64,000 nt of DNA from Pseudopedobacter sp039918235. Lineage in GTDB: Bacteria; Bacteroidota; Bacteroidia; Sphingobacteriales; Sphingobacteriaceae. The position numbers and the translations under genes are program-made. The DNA is taken from contig JBDSHZ010000062.1 in NCBI GenBank assembly GCA_039918235.1, positions 1 to 64,000 of the forward strand. The letters run 5' to 3'. Positions within the stretch are counted from its first letter, which is position 1. Each line of letters starts with the position of its first letter. The notes beneath the pieces were generated by a model. The model worked only from the letters and a program-made list of their open reading frames with translations, had not been told where the DNA came from and did not search any database. Of this stretch, positions 1-8,628 are shown in pieces.

Positions 1-389
1 TAAACAAAAATTTCATAATCTCTTAAAATCAATTCGTAGTTTTTCCACTTCTTTAATGATTTTAAATTATCAGAACCCATAATTAAAACAAAGTGATGTT
101 CTGGATAGATTTCTTTTAGCAAAGTAAGTGTATCAATAGTGTAAGAAGGCTGCGGGAGCTTTAATTCTACATCACTGACCACAATATTTTTTGCTTCATC
201 AGTTGCCATCTTTGCCATTTCTAATCGGTCATACACCTGAATAAGATCTTTTTTTTCTTTTAAAGGATTATGAGGAGAAACTACCAACCAAACTTTATCT
301 AAACTGGTATGGTTGGCCATGTAATTTGCAATAATTAAATGACCGGTATGAATGGGATTATAGGACCCGAAAAATAGACCAATTTTCAC
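1..389 (-). CDS. nadD: Nicotinate-nucleotide adenylyltransferase, 3' end off the window
   Basis: NadD adenylylates nicotinate mononucleotide to deamido-NAD in NAD biosynthesis. The visible first ~129 residues begin VKIGLFFGSYNPIHTGHL, with the nucleotidyltransferase (H/T)xGH motif, and continue with typical NadD stretches (WLVVSPHNPLK, MGSDNL). I chose the GTG at 389-387, one base after the stop of the upstream mscS-type gene; it places KIGLFFGSYNP at the N-terminus as usual in the family. It is last in the run yicC, gmk, mscS, nadD and is probably cotranscribed. The C-terminal third lies outside the window. Confidence 0.93.
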   Translation of the reverse strand, partial: MKIGLFFGSYNPIHTGHLIIANYMANHTSLDKVWLVVSPHNPLKEKKDLIQVYDRLEMAKMATDEAKNIVVSDVELKLPQPSYTIDTLTLLKEIYPEHHFVLIMGSDNLKSLKKWKNYELILRDYEIFV

Positions 390-390
390 T

Positions 391-2901
391 TTACTCTTCT
401 TTTAATGGATTTCCCTTTATTACTTTCTTGATGCTTTTAACAGCATTCTTATCTACCTCCTTATCTTTCATATACACATGCAGATCTCGCTGTGGAAAAG
501 GAATTTGAATGCCTTGTTTGTAAAATTCTGTAAATATATTACTCATTAATATACTTTTTACCACTAACCAATTATCAATATCAGCTACCCAGCAAAGTAT
601 TTTAAAATTAACAGCGTTATCTCCAAAAGATTCTAATAACACTAAAGGTGAAGGATTTTGCATCACTTGTTCATCGTTCTTGAGAATATTTTCAAAAATT
701 TCTTTCACCTGATCAATATCAGAACCATAAGCCACACCAATTTCCAGCGAAATACGCTTATGGGTATTGCTCAATGTCCAATTAATAAGGTTTTTAGACA
801 ATAGGTCTCCATTTGGAACAATCACCTCTGAGCCATCTAAAGTGTGAATTTTACTGGCCCTAATACCCATAGAACGTACAATACCTGTTTTATCTCCTAC
901 TTCTATCAAATCTCCAACCTGAATAGGTTTCTCAAAAACCATAACCAATCCAGAAACTACATTATTGACTAAAGTTTGTAAACCAAACCCGATACCCACT
1001 CCTAAAGCGCCAATAATGATGGTGATTTTATCTAAAGCAATGCCTGAAGCGGCTATGGCGATCAGAAAACCTATTATCCATATGGAAAGTCTTACTAAAA
1101 GTATGGAAGAGCTGTATTTTCCTCTTCGGGTAGTTTTAGCGGCATGCTCATCAGCAAACTCAAAAAAGTAACTGATTATTTTACCTATTGCTGTAGCTAA
1201 GTAAATGATTAAGATGAAAATGATGAAGCTTCCGAATGTGAAAGTGGTATTCCCAATTTTTCTAACCTCAGCTAAAAAATCTTTTGTTTCATCATAAATG
1301 TTATCGAACACATTAAGGTTTTGAGTAAAGAAAACCAGCAATAAAATCAATGCTAAGAATTTAAGGAAATTACCTACCCTATTTTTTAAGTTCTTAAAAT
1401 CTAAATAGGAGGAAATTCTATTGACATGGATTTTTCCAACCTCCATTTGAAGATAAATTCCTTCAGTAATAATTTTCACAAAAACTACTAAGCTAATCCC
1501 TTCCACTAAAGTAAAAAGTGCTGTGGTTCCTGCTATTTTAGAAAGACTATACCTGCCAAAAATATTAGCTACTAAAGAAACAATGAGCAGGAAAAAATAA
1601 GCATACATTAATCTTTTAGCCATCTTCATCCTGTTTTCAGGAAGGAGATGCCTAAATTTCTTGTAGGTATGAACAGAAAAGGAAAGTACTGCCGCTGTTA
1701 AAATGAAGAAAATAATACGTTCTGAGTTAATAACGTTAAAATACAGGTTGCTGAAGCTGTAAAGAATAACAAAGCCTATCAAGTAAAACCAGTATTTAAC
1801 TATTTGGTTACTGAAATTTTTATACATCAATATTCCAATACAAATCATCAGTAATATTAAGTAAAGCTGATTTAGGGCTGTAGTAGGATGATAATAGAAA
1901 AATGGGCCAATGGTACAGGTCACTGCAAGTGCTGCAATCGCCGGATAACGGGCGGTGAAATAAGAATGACTAAAAATATCCGCTGCCGAGCTATTTTCTC
2001 GAAGAATAGTTTTTCGATTTTCAGCTATCCATAAAAACAACACTAAAAAAAGAAAGAAATTGATGATATGAACTTTGTAGCTGTACCTTAAATAATAGGT
2101 AAGAACTTTGTAATTAATAGTAATGGTTTTGACAATTCCTGATTTTAAATCATTATAAAAATTATTTAGACTTAAATCCCATAAATAATCATATTCCTTA
2201 TAAAAAGTTCGGCTTCCTAACTCCTTTAAAATTTCTTTTATCTTTTCATTAAAATCTATAATATCTAATTGTGTAGCCGACACTCTGTTCTGTAGAAAGC
2301 CAATATTAAGAATTGCCCTGTTGCTGATAGAATCCAGGTGATGCCATTTTTCTCCTAAGGAATTTAACCTATCAAAAAACCGGTTTCTTAAAGCTGAATC
2401 TGCTGGCAAGTTTTGAAAAACCGAATCAGTGGTTAAACCGCATAAGGTTTCCTGCATCTGCACCAAAAAATTATTGTATGTGGTTAGCTGAGCATCCCAT
2501 TTAGTGAGCTGCTTTTGGCTTGTTGCGAAATAATCCTGAAAAGTTGTAAATGACCTTATGGTAAGTAAATTATGATCAGATGAATAGGTCTCAATTAATT
2601 TCAACCTTTTTTCTATAAACGGGAGTTCCTGACTTACATTTAGGGTATCAAAACCTTCATTTAATTGGTTGCTGATCTTATTAAACTGATCCGCATAATA
2701 ATCAACCCGATTAATGAGCGCATTAAAAGTGGTATCCGCTGCACCAATTGTAGATCTTGTTAATGCAGTATCTCTTTTTCCAGATGCCAATTTGAGAACG
2801 GAATCTTTTAAGTTCTGAGATTTAACCGTAAGGGATAAAATGCATAATAGCAGTATAAGAAAACTGTATTGATAGAGGCGTTTACACATTTTTAATTTCA
2901 T
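391..2901 (-). CDS. Large mechanosensitive ion channel, MscS family (MscK-like architecture)
   Basis: An 836-residue inner-membrane channel predicted to open under membrane tension and release osmolytes. It has an N-terminal signal peptide ending near LTVKSQ, a ~230-residue periplasmic helical region, many membrane segments, then the MscS pore helix and beta domain around residues 635-720 (GALGVGIGFGLQTLVNN, then EKPIQVGDLIEVGD and VPNGDLLSKNLINW). The charged tail ends in NPLKEE. I start at the ATG at 2901 rather than a TTG nine bases upstream. It is much longer than E. coli MscS (286 aa), resembling MscK or YbdG-type proteins. It follows gmk by 31 nt and precedes nadD by 1 nt; no functional link to them is evident. 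Confidence 0.9.
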   Translation of the reverse strand: MKLKMCKRLYQYSFLILLLCILSLTVKSQNLKDSVLKLASGKRDTALTRSTIGAADTTFNALINRVDYYADQFNKISNQLNEGFDTLNVSQELPFIEKRLKLIETYSSDHNLLTIRSFTTFQDYFATSQKQLTKWDAQLTTYNNFLVQMQETLCGLTTDSVFQNLPADSALRNRFFDRLNSLGEKWHHLDSISNRAILNIGFLQNRVSATQLDIIDFNEKIKEILKELGSRTFYKEYDYLWDLSLNNFYNDLKSGIVKTITINYKVLTYYLRYSYKVHIINFFLFLVLFLWIAENRKTILRENSSAADIFSHSYFTARYPAIAALAVTCTIGPFFYYHPTTALNQLYLILLMICIGILMYKNFSNQIVKYWFYLIGFVILYSFSNLYFNVINSERIIFFILTAAVLSFSVHTYKKFRHLLPENRMKMAKRLMYAYFFLLIVSLVANIFGRYSLSKIAGTTALFTLVEGISLVVFVKIITEGIYLQMEVGKIHVNRISSYLDFKNLKNRVGNFLKFLALILLLVFFTQNLNVFDNIYDETKDFLAEVRKIGNTTFTFGSFIIFILIIYLATAIGKIISYFFEFADEHAAKTTRRGKYSSSILLVRLSIWIIGFLIAIAASGIALDKITIIIGALGVGIGFGLQTLVNNVVSGLVMVFEKPIQVGDLIEVGDKTGIVRSMGIRASKIHTLDGSEVIVPNGDLLSKNLINWTLSNTHKRISLEIGVAYGSDIDQVKEIFENILKNDEQVMQNPSPLVLLESFGDNAVNFKILCWVADIDNWLVVKSILMSNIFTEFYKQGIQIPFPQRDLHVYMKDKEVDKNAVKSIKKVIKGNPLKEE

Positions 2902-2932
2902 GATTATCAATGGTAAAATAGAGAAAATTTAA

Positions 2933-3511
2933 TTACTCTTTATTATTTATGAAATTCATTAGCAAATCTTCTGCCTGTTGGCAGGCAAGAGACAACTCGT
3001 TGTTTTGTAAAATTACATCAAACTTGGGCGCATAAGCCAATTCTTTAGCTGCCTTGCTAATTCTTTCTTTTACTTTTTCTTCAGGATCTGTTCCTCTTCC
3101 TGTTAACCGGTCTACTAAAACAGCTAAAGATGGAGGTTGTACAAAAATAGCCAATGCATCATTTTCATATTTTTTCTTTAATCGCAATCCTCCTTCTACA
3201 TCAAGATCAAAAATTACTGTTTTACCTTCATTCCATATTCTCTGAATCTCACTCTTTAGCGTACCGTAAAATGTACCTGAGTAAACTTCTTCAAATTCTA
3301 CAAATTCGTGTTTGGCAACTTTATGTAAAAATTCTTCCTTGGTGATAAAATAATAATCTTGATTGTTTTTTTCTTCTCCTCTTGCTAAACGTGTAGTTGC
3401 GGAGATTGAAAAAGAAATTTTATCGGGAAAACGATTTAAAAGATGTTGAACTATAGTAGTTTTACCTGCGCCAGAAGGGGCAGAAAATATAATGAGTTTA
3501 CCTTTTTTCAT
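2933..3511 (-). CDS. gmk: Guanylate kinase
   Basis: Phosphorylates GMP to GDP with ATP in the cytoplasm, an essential step in GTP supply. The 192-residue protein begins MKKGKLIIFSAPSGAGKTT, whose P-loop (APSGAGKT, residues 11-18) is the family form. It continues with the GMP-binding region (SISATTRLARGEE, then DYYFITKEEF) and the lid (RLTGRGTDPEEKVKERI). Length is normal. It lies 65 nt downstream of yicC, a gene order common in many bacteria. The intervening space is filled by a word-repeat element (see 3512-3576). Confidence 0.97.
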   Translation of the reverse strand: MKKGKLIIFSAPSGAGKTTIVQHLLNRFPDKISFSISATTRLARGEEKNNQDYYFITKEEFLHKVAKHEFVEFEEVYSGTFYGTLKSEIQRIWNEGKTVIFDLDVEGGLRLKKKYENDALAIFVQPPSLAVLVDRLTGRGTDPEEKVKERISKAAKELAYAPKFDVILQNNELSLACQQAEDLLMNFINNKE

Positions 3512-3576
3512 TTTTTAAGCTAAATACTTAAAGCTAAATGCTCAAAGCTTTCGCCTTAAGCTTTTTGCCTTAAGTC
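3512..3576. repeat. Word-repeat palindromic element between yicC and gmk
   Basis: The whole 65-nt spacer is made of recurring short words. On the plus strand the left part reads TAAGCTAAATACTTAAAGCT and then AAATGCTCAAAGCT. The right part (TTCGCCTTAAGCTTTTTGCC then TTAAGTC) is an approximate reverse complement of the left. Transcription from yicC to gmk would run through a loose hairpin. Similar elements with different words occur at 10827-10912, 57298-57390, 61797-61830 and 62263-62375. Confidence 0.6.
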
Positions 3577-4452
3577 TTATAATACGTTTAACAGTTGTTC
3601 TTTAATTTTTTCCAGCTCTTCTTTCATCCCTACTACATAACGTTGGATATTTGCATCATTAGCTTTAGAACCCATCGTATTTATTTCTCTACCAATTTCT
3701 TGGGAGATAAACCCCAGTTTCTTGCCGTTGGCATCTTTATCTTTTAGTGTTTCTATAAAGTAATTACAATGACTTTTCAATCTAACCTTTTCTTCAGTAA
3801 TGTCTAACCTATCAATATAATAAATTAGCTCTTGCTCCAAGCGATTCTGATCCACATTTTCTTTACCAACAGCATCGGCAAGCATGGTATTCAGTTTTTC
3901 TTTTATTGCTGGAACTCTGTTTGGCTCGTCTCTTTCAACCAAGCTCATAAAATTCAGAATACTTCCAATTCTTGCGCTTAAATCATTTTCCAGCACTCCG
4001 CCTTCATCTGCCCTAAACTGTTGAAAATTCTTAACGGCCAGGTAAAAAGCATCCAACATTAGTTTCCATTCTTCCTCAGAAATGGAATTTTCGTCATATT
4101 TCACTACTTCCGGAAGATTTACAGCTAAAGCCATCAAATCTGAATTTTCTTCACCCATCTCCTGGGCAACAGATTTTAATTCTTGATAATAATGTTTCAG
4201 CAATTCTTTGTTGATGCTTGCCCCTTTTGCACTTGTTTCATTGCCCTCAGTAGTAATGCTTAACATTACTTTTCCTCTTTCCAATAACTTACTACATTCA
4301 TTTCGGAGAAAAAATTCCTTGTCTGAAAAAGCTTTAGGCAGTTTTATATTTAATTCGAGAAACTTACTGTTTAGCGATTTTATTTCTACGGTATATTTTC
4401 CGTTATCGAGATCCTTTGTGGCCAGGCCATATCCCGTCATGGATTTAATCAT
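3577..4452 (-). CDS. yicC: YicC family endoribonuclease
   Basis: A 291-residue YicC-family protein; E. coli YicC is an endoribonuclease reported to take part in small-RNA turnover. It starts MIKSMTGYG, the near-invariant family N-terminus, so I use the ATG at 4452 and not the TTG six bases upstream. The C-terminal DUF1732 signature is clear: KLGFISQEIGREINTMGSKA, followed by VVGMKEELEKIKEQLLNVL. A TATCTTTG -7-like box lies just ahead of the start, suggesting a very short leader. First gene of the yicC-gmk-mscS-nadD run. Confidence 0.94.
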   Translation of the reverse strand: MIKSMTGYGLATKDLDNGKYTVEIKSLNSKFLELNIKLPKAFSDKEFFLRNECSKLLERGKVMLSITTEGNETSAKGASINKELLKHYYQELKSVAQEMGEENSDLMALAVNLPEVVKYDENSISEEEWKLMLDAFYLAVKNFQQFRADEGGVLENDLSARIGSILNFMSLVERDEPNRVPAIKEKLNTMLADAVGKENVDQNRLEQELIYYIDRLDITEEKVRLKSHCNYFIETLKDKDANGKKLGFISQEIGREINTMGSKANDANIQRYVVGMKEELEKIKEQLLNVL

Positions 4453-4495
4453 TCGCAAAGATAAAATTTATCAACACATTAACGGGCCTATTTCC

Positions 4496-4902
4496 TCATG
4501 CTTTATATTTCAACAAATTATATTCTATTTCATCCAAAACTTTTTGCTTAAGCAACGGTAAATCTGCTTTAATTAGTCCCTTAGTAGTAATCTCATCAGA
4601 AAATACACAAATAATTTTCCCTGGATTTATAGCAAATGCATTATCTCGAGGCATGAGAAGATTGGCAAGCCACATCATGCTTTAAAGCTTTTTCTTAGGA
4701 GTTGATAGCGGTAAGCTAAAAAAATATTGAAACCACAAACCCAAATTTTCAAAAGTATAAAAGCAGTGTCGGTTGCCTTTTTACCTTTAAACAAAGCATA
4801 AGTAAGTAGAATAAATTGCAACATTAAAATCATCCACAAGAAAAAAGAGCAACATCCCCAAAAGAGATAAATAATGTTAAATAATCTTAAAATTGATGTC
4901 AT
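4496..4902 (-). pseudogene. Collapsed PlsC-like 1-acylglycerol-3-phosphate acyltransferase remnant
   Basis: Two short reading frames overlap by ATGA. The first (4902-4675, 75 aa) has a hydrophobic N-terminus, FNIIYLFWGCCSFFLWMILM, and then LLKIWVCGFNIFLAYRYQLL, as in the first 75 residues of Bacteroidetes PlsC proteins. The second (4678-4496, 60 aa) reads AFAINPGKIICVFSDEI, then KADLPLLKQKVLDEIEYNLL, which resembles the PlsC C-terminus. The middle ~120 residues, including the catalytic HX4D and the phosphate-binding region, are absent and the frame changes at the join. I read this as one plsC-like gene with an internal deletion. Two unrelated small membrane proteins remain possible. Confidence 0.55.
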
Positions 4903-4957
4903 TTTAGGGTTATAGTAAAATTAGCTGTTACCTTTAGCATCTATATTCAAAAAATTG

Positions 4958-5653
4958 ATGTTTAAAAAGCTATTCCTTTCTGTTCTCTTGATCACACTTA
5001 GTATTTCTTTGTTTGCACAGGATAAAATACTGCTCAAAGGATTGATTTTTAAAAAAGGAACATCTCAGCGTTTAGGCAATGTAAGAATAGAAAGTAAGGT
5101 TTCAAAAGATTTTTCTTTAAGTGATGAATGGGGTAATTTCTCCATCCAAACAAGTCTTAACGATACCCTCACCTTTAGCAAGGATGGTTTACAGGAGCTG
5201 GAGAAACCAATTCAGGCAAAACAAAACCTCATCATTTATATGGATGTTTCTTTAATGTTAGATGAAGTAGTGGTGAAAGAAAAAAGCAAACCATTACAAC
5301 AGAAAGAGATTTTAGATGGCTATCGAAGCAAAGGGGTATTCTATAATGGAAAACCGCCACTGTTGGCTTATATTTTTAGCCCCTTAACGGCTTTAAATGA
5401 GCTGATTGGCAAAGACGCAAACAATGCCCGCCGTTTTGGAAATTATATTGAAAGAGAAAATGCCGAAAATAATGTTGACTTACATTTTAATGTACAGGTG
5501 ATTAAAAAAAGTGTCCCCATTAAAGATGAAGAGATGATTGAGTTTATGTATTTATATCGGCCAAAGCCAGAACAGGTAACCTATTGGAACAACTACGATA
5601 ACATGAATTACGTGAGGAAATCATATACAGCGTATTTATTGAAGAAAAAGTAA
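4958..5653 (+). CDS. Carboxypeptidase-like regulatory domain protein, exported
   Basis: A 231-residue secreted or periplasmic protein of unknown role. A signal peptide (FKKLFLSVLLITLSISLFAQ) is followed by a CarboxypepD_reg-like beta-sandwich: KGLIFKKGTSQRLGNVRI, then SDEWGNFSIQTSLNDTLTFS, ending at LDEVVV near residue 105, as in the N-terminal domains of TonB-dependent receptors. No barrel follows. The C-terminal ~120 residues (SPLTALNELIGKD and later IEFMYLYRPKPEQV) are typical of small Bacteroidetes proteins of this class. Start is the ATG at 4958; a TTG lies directly before it. It converges on rnc with a 3-nt gap. Confidence 0.8.
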   Translation: MFKKLFLSVLLITLSISLFAQDKILLKGLIFKKGTSQRLGNVRIESKVSKDFSLSDEWGNFSIQTSLNDTLTFSKDGLQELEKPIQAKQNLIIYMDVSLMLDEVVVKEKSKPLQQKEILDGYRSKGVFYNGKPPLLAYIFSPLTALNELIGKDANNARRFGNYIERENAENNVDLHFNVQVIKKSVPIKDEEMIEFMYLYRPKPEQVTYWNNYDNMNYVRKSYTAYLLKKK

Positions 5654-5656
5654 AGC

Positions 5657-6385
5657 TTAAATACTCAATAATTCACAGGTCTTCTCCGCTGCAAATTTTT
5701 CTGCATTTTTCTTACTATAATCAATTCCGGAAGACATTGGTTCTCCGTCTATCACTACCTGAATGGTAAAGAGTTTGGAATTTTCTCCTTCCTCATTGGG
5801 GATGAGTTCAAAGGAAATATCTTTTGAATGACGCTGGCACCATTCAATCAACTTACTTTTAAAATTAGTTTCCGTAAGTTCTAAGGTATGGATGTCAATA
5901 TGAGGTTTAATGATTCTTTGAGACAAGAAATCTTTGGTGAAATTATAACCCTTGTCTAAATAAACAGCGCCAACCAAAGCTTCAAAAGCGTCGCCCATTA
6001 AAGAACTCTGTTTTGATGATGCATTTACGGTTTTGCCATCAAATTCAATCAGCTCTGCAAAACCTAACTTTTTCCCTAATTGATTAAGGTTTACCCTACT
6101 TACAATTTTAGATCGCATTTCCGTTAAAAAACCCTCGTCCTTATATGGGTAAATTTTAAAAAGCACTTCTGCCACTACAGATCCCAATACAGCGTCACCT
6201 AAAAATTCTAAACGTTCATTGCTACTTTTAGTTCCGTTCTTTAATAAAATAGCTACAGAACGATGTCTAAAAGCCATTTTATACAAAGACAAATTGCCAG
6301 GCACAAAACCCAATAAATTTTTTAAAGCCTTTACGTATTTACGATCGGGGGAAATGTGAAGTTTATAGATTTTAGATAGAGGCAT
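5657..6385 (-). CDS. rnc: Ribonuclease III
   Basis: Double-strand-specific RNase that processes rRNA precursors and structured mRNAs. The 242-residue protein has the catalytic endonuclease domain, with the signature NERLEFLGDAVLGSVVAEVL around residues 55-75 and the second acidic site GDAFEALVGAVYLDKGY near 135-150. A C-terminal double-stranded-RNA-binding domain follows (FKSKLIEWCQ to KKNAEKFAAEKTCELL). Start ATG at 6385. Third gene of the acpP-fabF-rnc group, 80 nt behind fabF; acpP-fabF-rnc order is widely conserved. Confidence 0.97.
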   Translation of the reverse strand: MPLSKIYKLHISPDRKYVKALKNLLGFVPGNLSLYKMAFRHRSVAILLKNGTKSSNERLEFLGDAVLGSVVAEVLFKIYPYKDEGFLTEMRSKIVSRVNLNQLGKKLGFAELIEFDGKTVNASSKQSSLMGDAFEALVGAVYLDKGYNFTKDFLSQRIIKPHIDIHTLELTETNFKSKLIEWCQRHSKDISFELIPNEEGENSKLFTIQVVIDGEPMSSGIDYSKKNAEKFAAEKTCELLSI

Positions 6386-6465
6386 CCAATAAATTATTCG
6401 CTAAAATATAAACGAATATAATTTCTTTATTCGAGATATACCGGCAGATTTTAAGGTCAGAAAAA

Positions 6466-7719
6466 TTATTCTTCAAATTTTTTGAAAATAACCGAAGCAT
6501 TATGGCCTCCAAAACCAAATGTATTACTCAACGCCGCTCTGATTTCTCTTTTCTGAGCTTTATTGAAAGTAAAATTCAATTTTTCATCAAATGATGGGTC
6601 GTCTGTAAAATGATTAATGGTAGGCGGAACAATTCCGTTTTTAATAGCCAAAATACAAGCAATAGATTCAATTGCTCCGGCAGCACCCAATAAGTGGCCA
6701 GTCATTGATTTGGTAGAACTGATATTTAATTTATATGCATTTTCACCAAAAAGCGCTCCAATAGCCATGGTTTCACTAATATCTCCAAGCGGAGTAGAAG
6801 TTCCATGAACATTGATGTAATCAATATCAGCAGTAGTTAAACCTGCATCATCCAACGCAGATTGCATGACCAGTTTTGCACCTAAACCTTCAGGATGTGG
6901 GGCAGTAATGTGATTGGCATCAGCACTCATTCCACCACCTACTAATTCGGCATAAATTTTTGCTCCTCTTGCTTTTGCATGTTCCAAGCTTTCCAGAATA
7001 ATGGTTCCTGCTCCTTCGCCTGCAACAAAACCATCACGGTCTTTATCAAAAGGGCGGGAAGCTGTTTGTGGGTCATCATTTCTGGTAGAAAGCGCATGCA
7101 TTGCATTAAAGCCACCAATTCCTGCTTCATTTAATATTGCTTCAGAACCTCCAGATACGATAATATCGGATTTTCCCAAACGGATATAATTGAAAGCATC
7201 AATTAATGCATTGGTTGAAGATGCACAGGCAGAGACACAAGAAAAATTTGGACCTCTCAGCCCATATTTCATAGAGATATGCCCTGGAGCAATATCAATA
7301 ATCATTTTTGGAATAAAGAAAGGATTTAGCCTAGGCGTTCCATCGCCTTTGGCAAAAATCATAATCTCATCCAAAAATGTCTTCAGTCCACCAATTCCAG
7401 ATCCCCAAATTACACCAATCCTATTGGTATTTAATTTTTCGAAATCCAGTCCAGCATCTTTTACAGCTTCCGCTGTAGAAACTAAAGCATATTGAACAAA
7501 TGGGTCTAATTTGCGAGCTTCCTTTTTCTCCAAATAATCTTCTGCAACAAAGTTTTTCACCTCACATGCAAACTTTGTTTTGAATTTTTCTGTATCAAAA
7601 CGCGTAATCGGAGCAGCGCCGCTTACTCCATTAACTAAAGCTTCCCAATATTCTGGGACAGTTTTACCTATGGGAGTAAGCGCACCTAATCCTGTTACTA
7701 CAACTCTTTTAAGCTCCAT
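6466..7719 (-). CDS. fabF: Beta-ketoacyl-ACP synthase II
   Basis: Condenses malonyl-ACP with acyl-ACP in fatty-acid chain elongation. At 417 residues it has normal length. The Cys-His-His triad is present: nucleophile in VSACASST near residue 163, HGTSTPLGD near 305, and GHLLGAAGAIE near 340, followed by the Gly-rich FGFGGHNAS close to the C-terminus. Begins MELKRVVVTGLGALTPIG. It lies 20 nt downstream of acpP, which encodes its substrate carrier, and should share the promoter at 8008-8038. Confidence 0.97.
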   Translation of the reverse strand: MELKRVVVTGLGALTPIGKTVPEYWEALVNGVSGAAPITRFDTEKFKTKFACEVKNFVAEDYLEKKEARKLDPFVQYALVSTAEAVKDAGLDFEKLNTNRIGVIWGSGIGGLKTFLDEIMIFAKGDGTPRLNPFFIPKMIIDIAPGHISMKYGLRGPNFSCVSACASSTNALIDAFNYIRLGKSDIIVSGGSEAILNEAGIGGFNAMHALSTRNDDPQTASRPFDKDRDGFVAGEGAGTIILESLEHAKARGAKIYAELVGGGMSADANHITAPHPEGLGAKLVMQSALDDAGLTTADIDYINVHGTSTPLGDISETMAIGALFGENAYKLNISSTKSMTGHLLGAAGAIESIACILAIKNGIVPPTINHFTDDPSFDEKLNFTFNKAQKREIRAALSNTFGFGGHNASVIFKKFEE

Positions 7720-7739
7720 TTATTCAATTAAGCAGTAAT

Positions 7740-7976
7740 TTACTTTACATTTTTTTCCAAGTAGGCGATGGCCTGACCAACAGTGCTGATGGTTTCAGCT
7801 TGGTCGTCTGGGATTGCAACGTTGAATTCTTTTTCAAATTCCATGATCAATTCAACGGTGTCTAATGAGTCAGCACCTAAATCGTTTGTGAAAGACGCTT
7901 CTGGTGTTACTTCACCTTCGTCAACACCTAGTTTTTCAACGATAATTGCTTTTACTCTTGAAGCGATATCAGACAT
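7740..7976 (-). CDS. acpP: Acyl carrier protein
   Basis: A 78-residue acidic carrier that holds growing acyl chains on a 4'-phosphopantetheine arm. The attachment site is Ser37 in LGADSLDTVELIMEFE. The four-helix pattern and strongly negative composition are typical. First gene of the acpP-fabF-rnc run, with a good Bacteroidetes-type promoter 32-62 nt upstream of the start codon. Confidence 0.98.
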   Translation of the reverse strand: MSDIASRVKAIIVEKLGVDEGEVTPEASFTNDLGADSLDTVELIMEFEKEFNVAIPDDQAETISTVGQAIAYLEKNVK

Positions 7977-8007
7977 AATACTATAATTAAGGGTTAAAAA
8001 TTCTGTG

Positions 8008-8038
8008 CAAAGAAAAATAAATTCTATTAAATATCAAA
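8008..8038 (-). promoter_or_regulatory. Promoter of acpP-fabF-rnc, Bacteroidetes housekeeping type
   Basis: Read on the minus strand: TTTG at 8038-8035, a 19-nt spacer, and TTTCTTTG at 8015-8008 (consensus TAnnTTTG with one mismatch). Transcription would start about 7 nt further on, giving a ~25-nt leader to acpP. Confidence 0.6.
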
Positions 8039-8118
8039 CCTTTTTGTTTTTGATCTAAATTTGATGTGTCAAAAAGTTATGTATATCGGTTTAATCACCT
8101 AAATTAATCTTAATAATC

Positions 8119-8535
8119 TTGAATAAGAAATTTTTAAAGTTAGAACTTGATTTTGATTTCATACTCATTGCAATTACTTCTCCACTAAAAGACTATAGGC
8201 TATGCTTTTATATCAATAAAAGTGCCGAAATTGAGCTGAGAAAAATTGAAGATTTAACTTTAAATTTTATCAACACAGAGCCTAAATTCTTTTCCAGATA
8301 CCTATTTACAGAAGAAAATAGCGAGTGCGAATTTTTTTTAATTGCCAATAAAGGTTTAGAAGGTTTTTTAATTCCTGAAATGAAAGAAGCAGATTATTTC
8401 ATCCTGATTAAGGAATTTATTGATGAGGAGGACTTAGAATTCTTCTTAGAAAGGCTTAAAAAGATCAATGATATTCAAGCTGCTGTTGAAATCAATCCTG
8501 AACGACTCAAATCTAAAGAAAATTTGCTTTTTTAA
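8119..8535 (+). CDS. IPExxxVDY family protein
   Basis: A 138-residue protein of a Bacteroidetes-restricted family of unknown function, named for its conserved motif, seen here as IPEMKEADY (residues 85-93). The N-terminus (KFLKLELDFDFILIAITSP, then LKDYRLCFYIN) matches the family as I know it. No membrane segment or signal. The start must be TTG at 8119: an in-frame stop lies 27 nt upstream and there is no early ATG. It sits between divergent acpP and pyk; in related genomes it is a regular neighbour of these genes (from memory). Confidence 0.82.
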   Translation: MNKKFLKLELDFDFILIAITSPLKDYRLCFYINKSAEIELRKIEDLTLNFINTEPKFFSRYLFTEENSECEFFLIANKGLEGFLIPEMKEADYFILIKEFIDEEDLEFFLERLKKINDIQAAVEINPERLKSKENLLF

Positions 8536-8541
8536 ATCCAA

Positions 8542-8573
8542 TTTGAGTTCGTGTTAAAAATACACTACTTTTG
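8542..8573 (+). promoter_or_regulatory. Promoter of pyk
   Basis: TTTG at 8542-8545, a 20-nt spacer, and TACTTTTG at 8566-8573: an exact match to the Bacteroidetes primary sigma consensus TTTG/TAnnTTTG. The expected transcript starts near 8580, leaving a ~49-nt leader before the pyk ATG at 8629. Confidence 0.75.
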
Positions 8574-8628
8574 AATTTCGTTTAGACAGCGGATTTAATA
8601 AATTGAACCAAAGAACCAAAAAAAATAT

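Noticed and set aside
965..1171. Short plus-strand frame inside the MscS-type gene, and similar short antisense frames elsewhere
   Set aside because: They lie antisense or out of frame within well-supported genes and show no family features.
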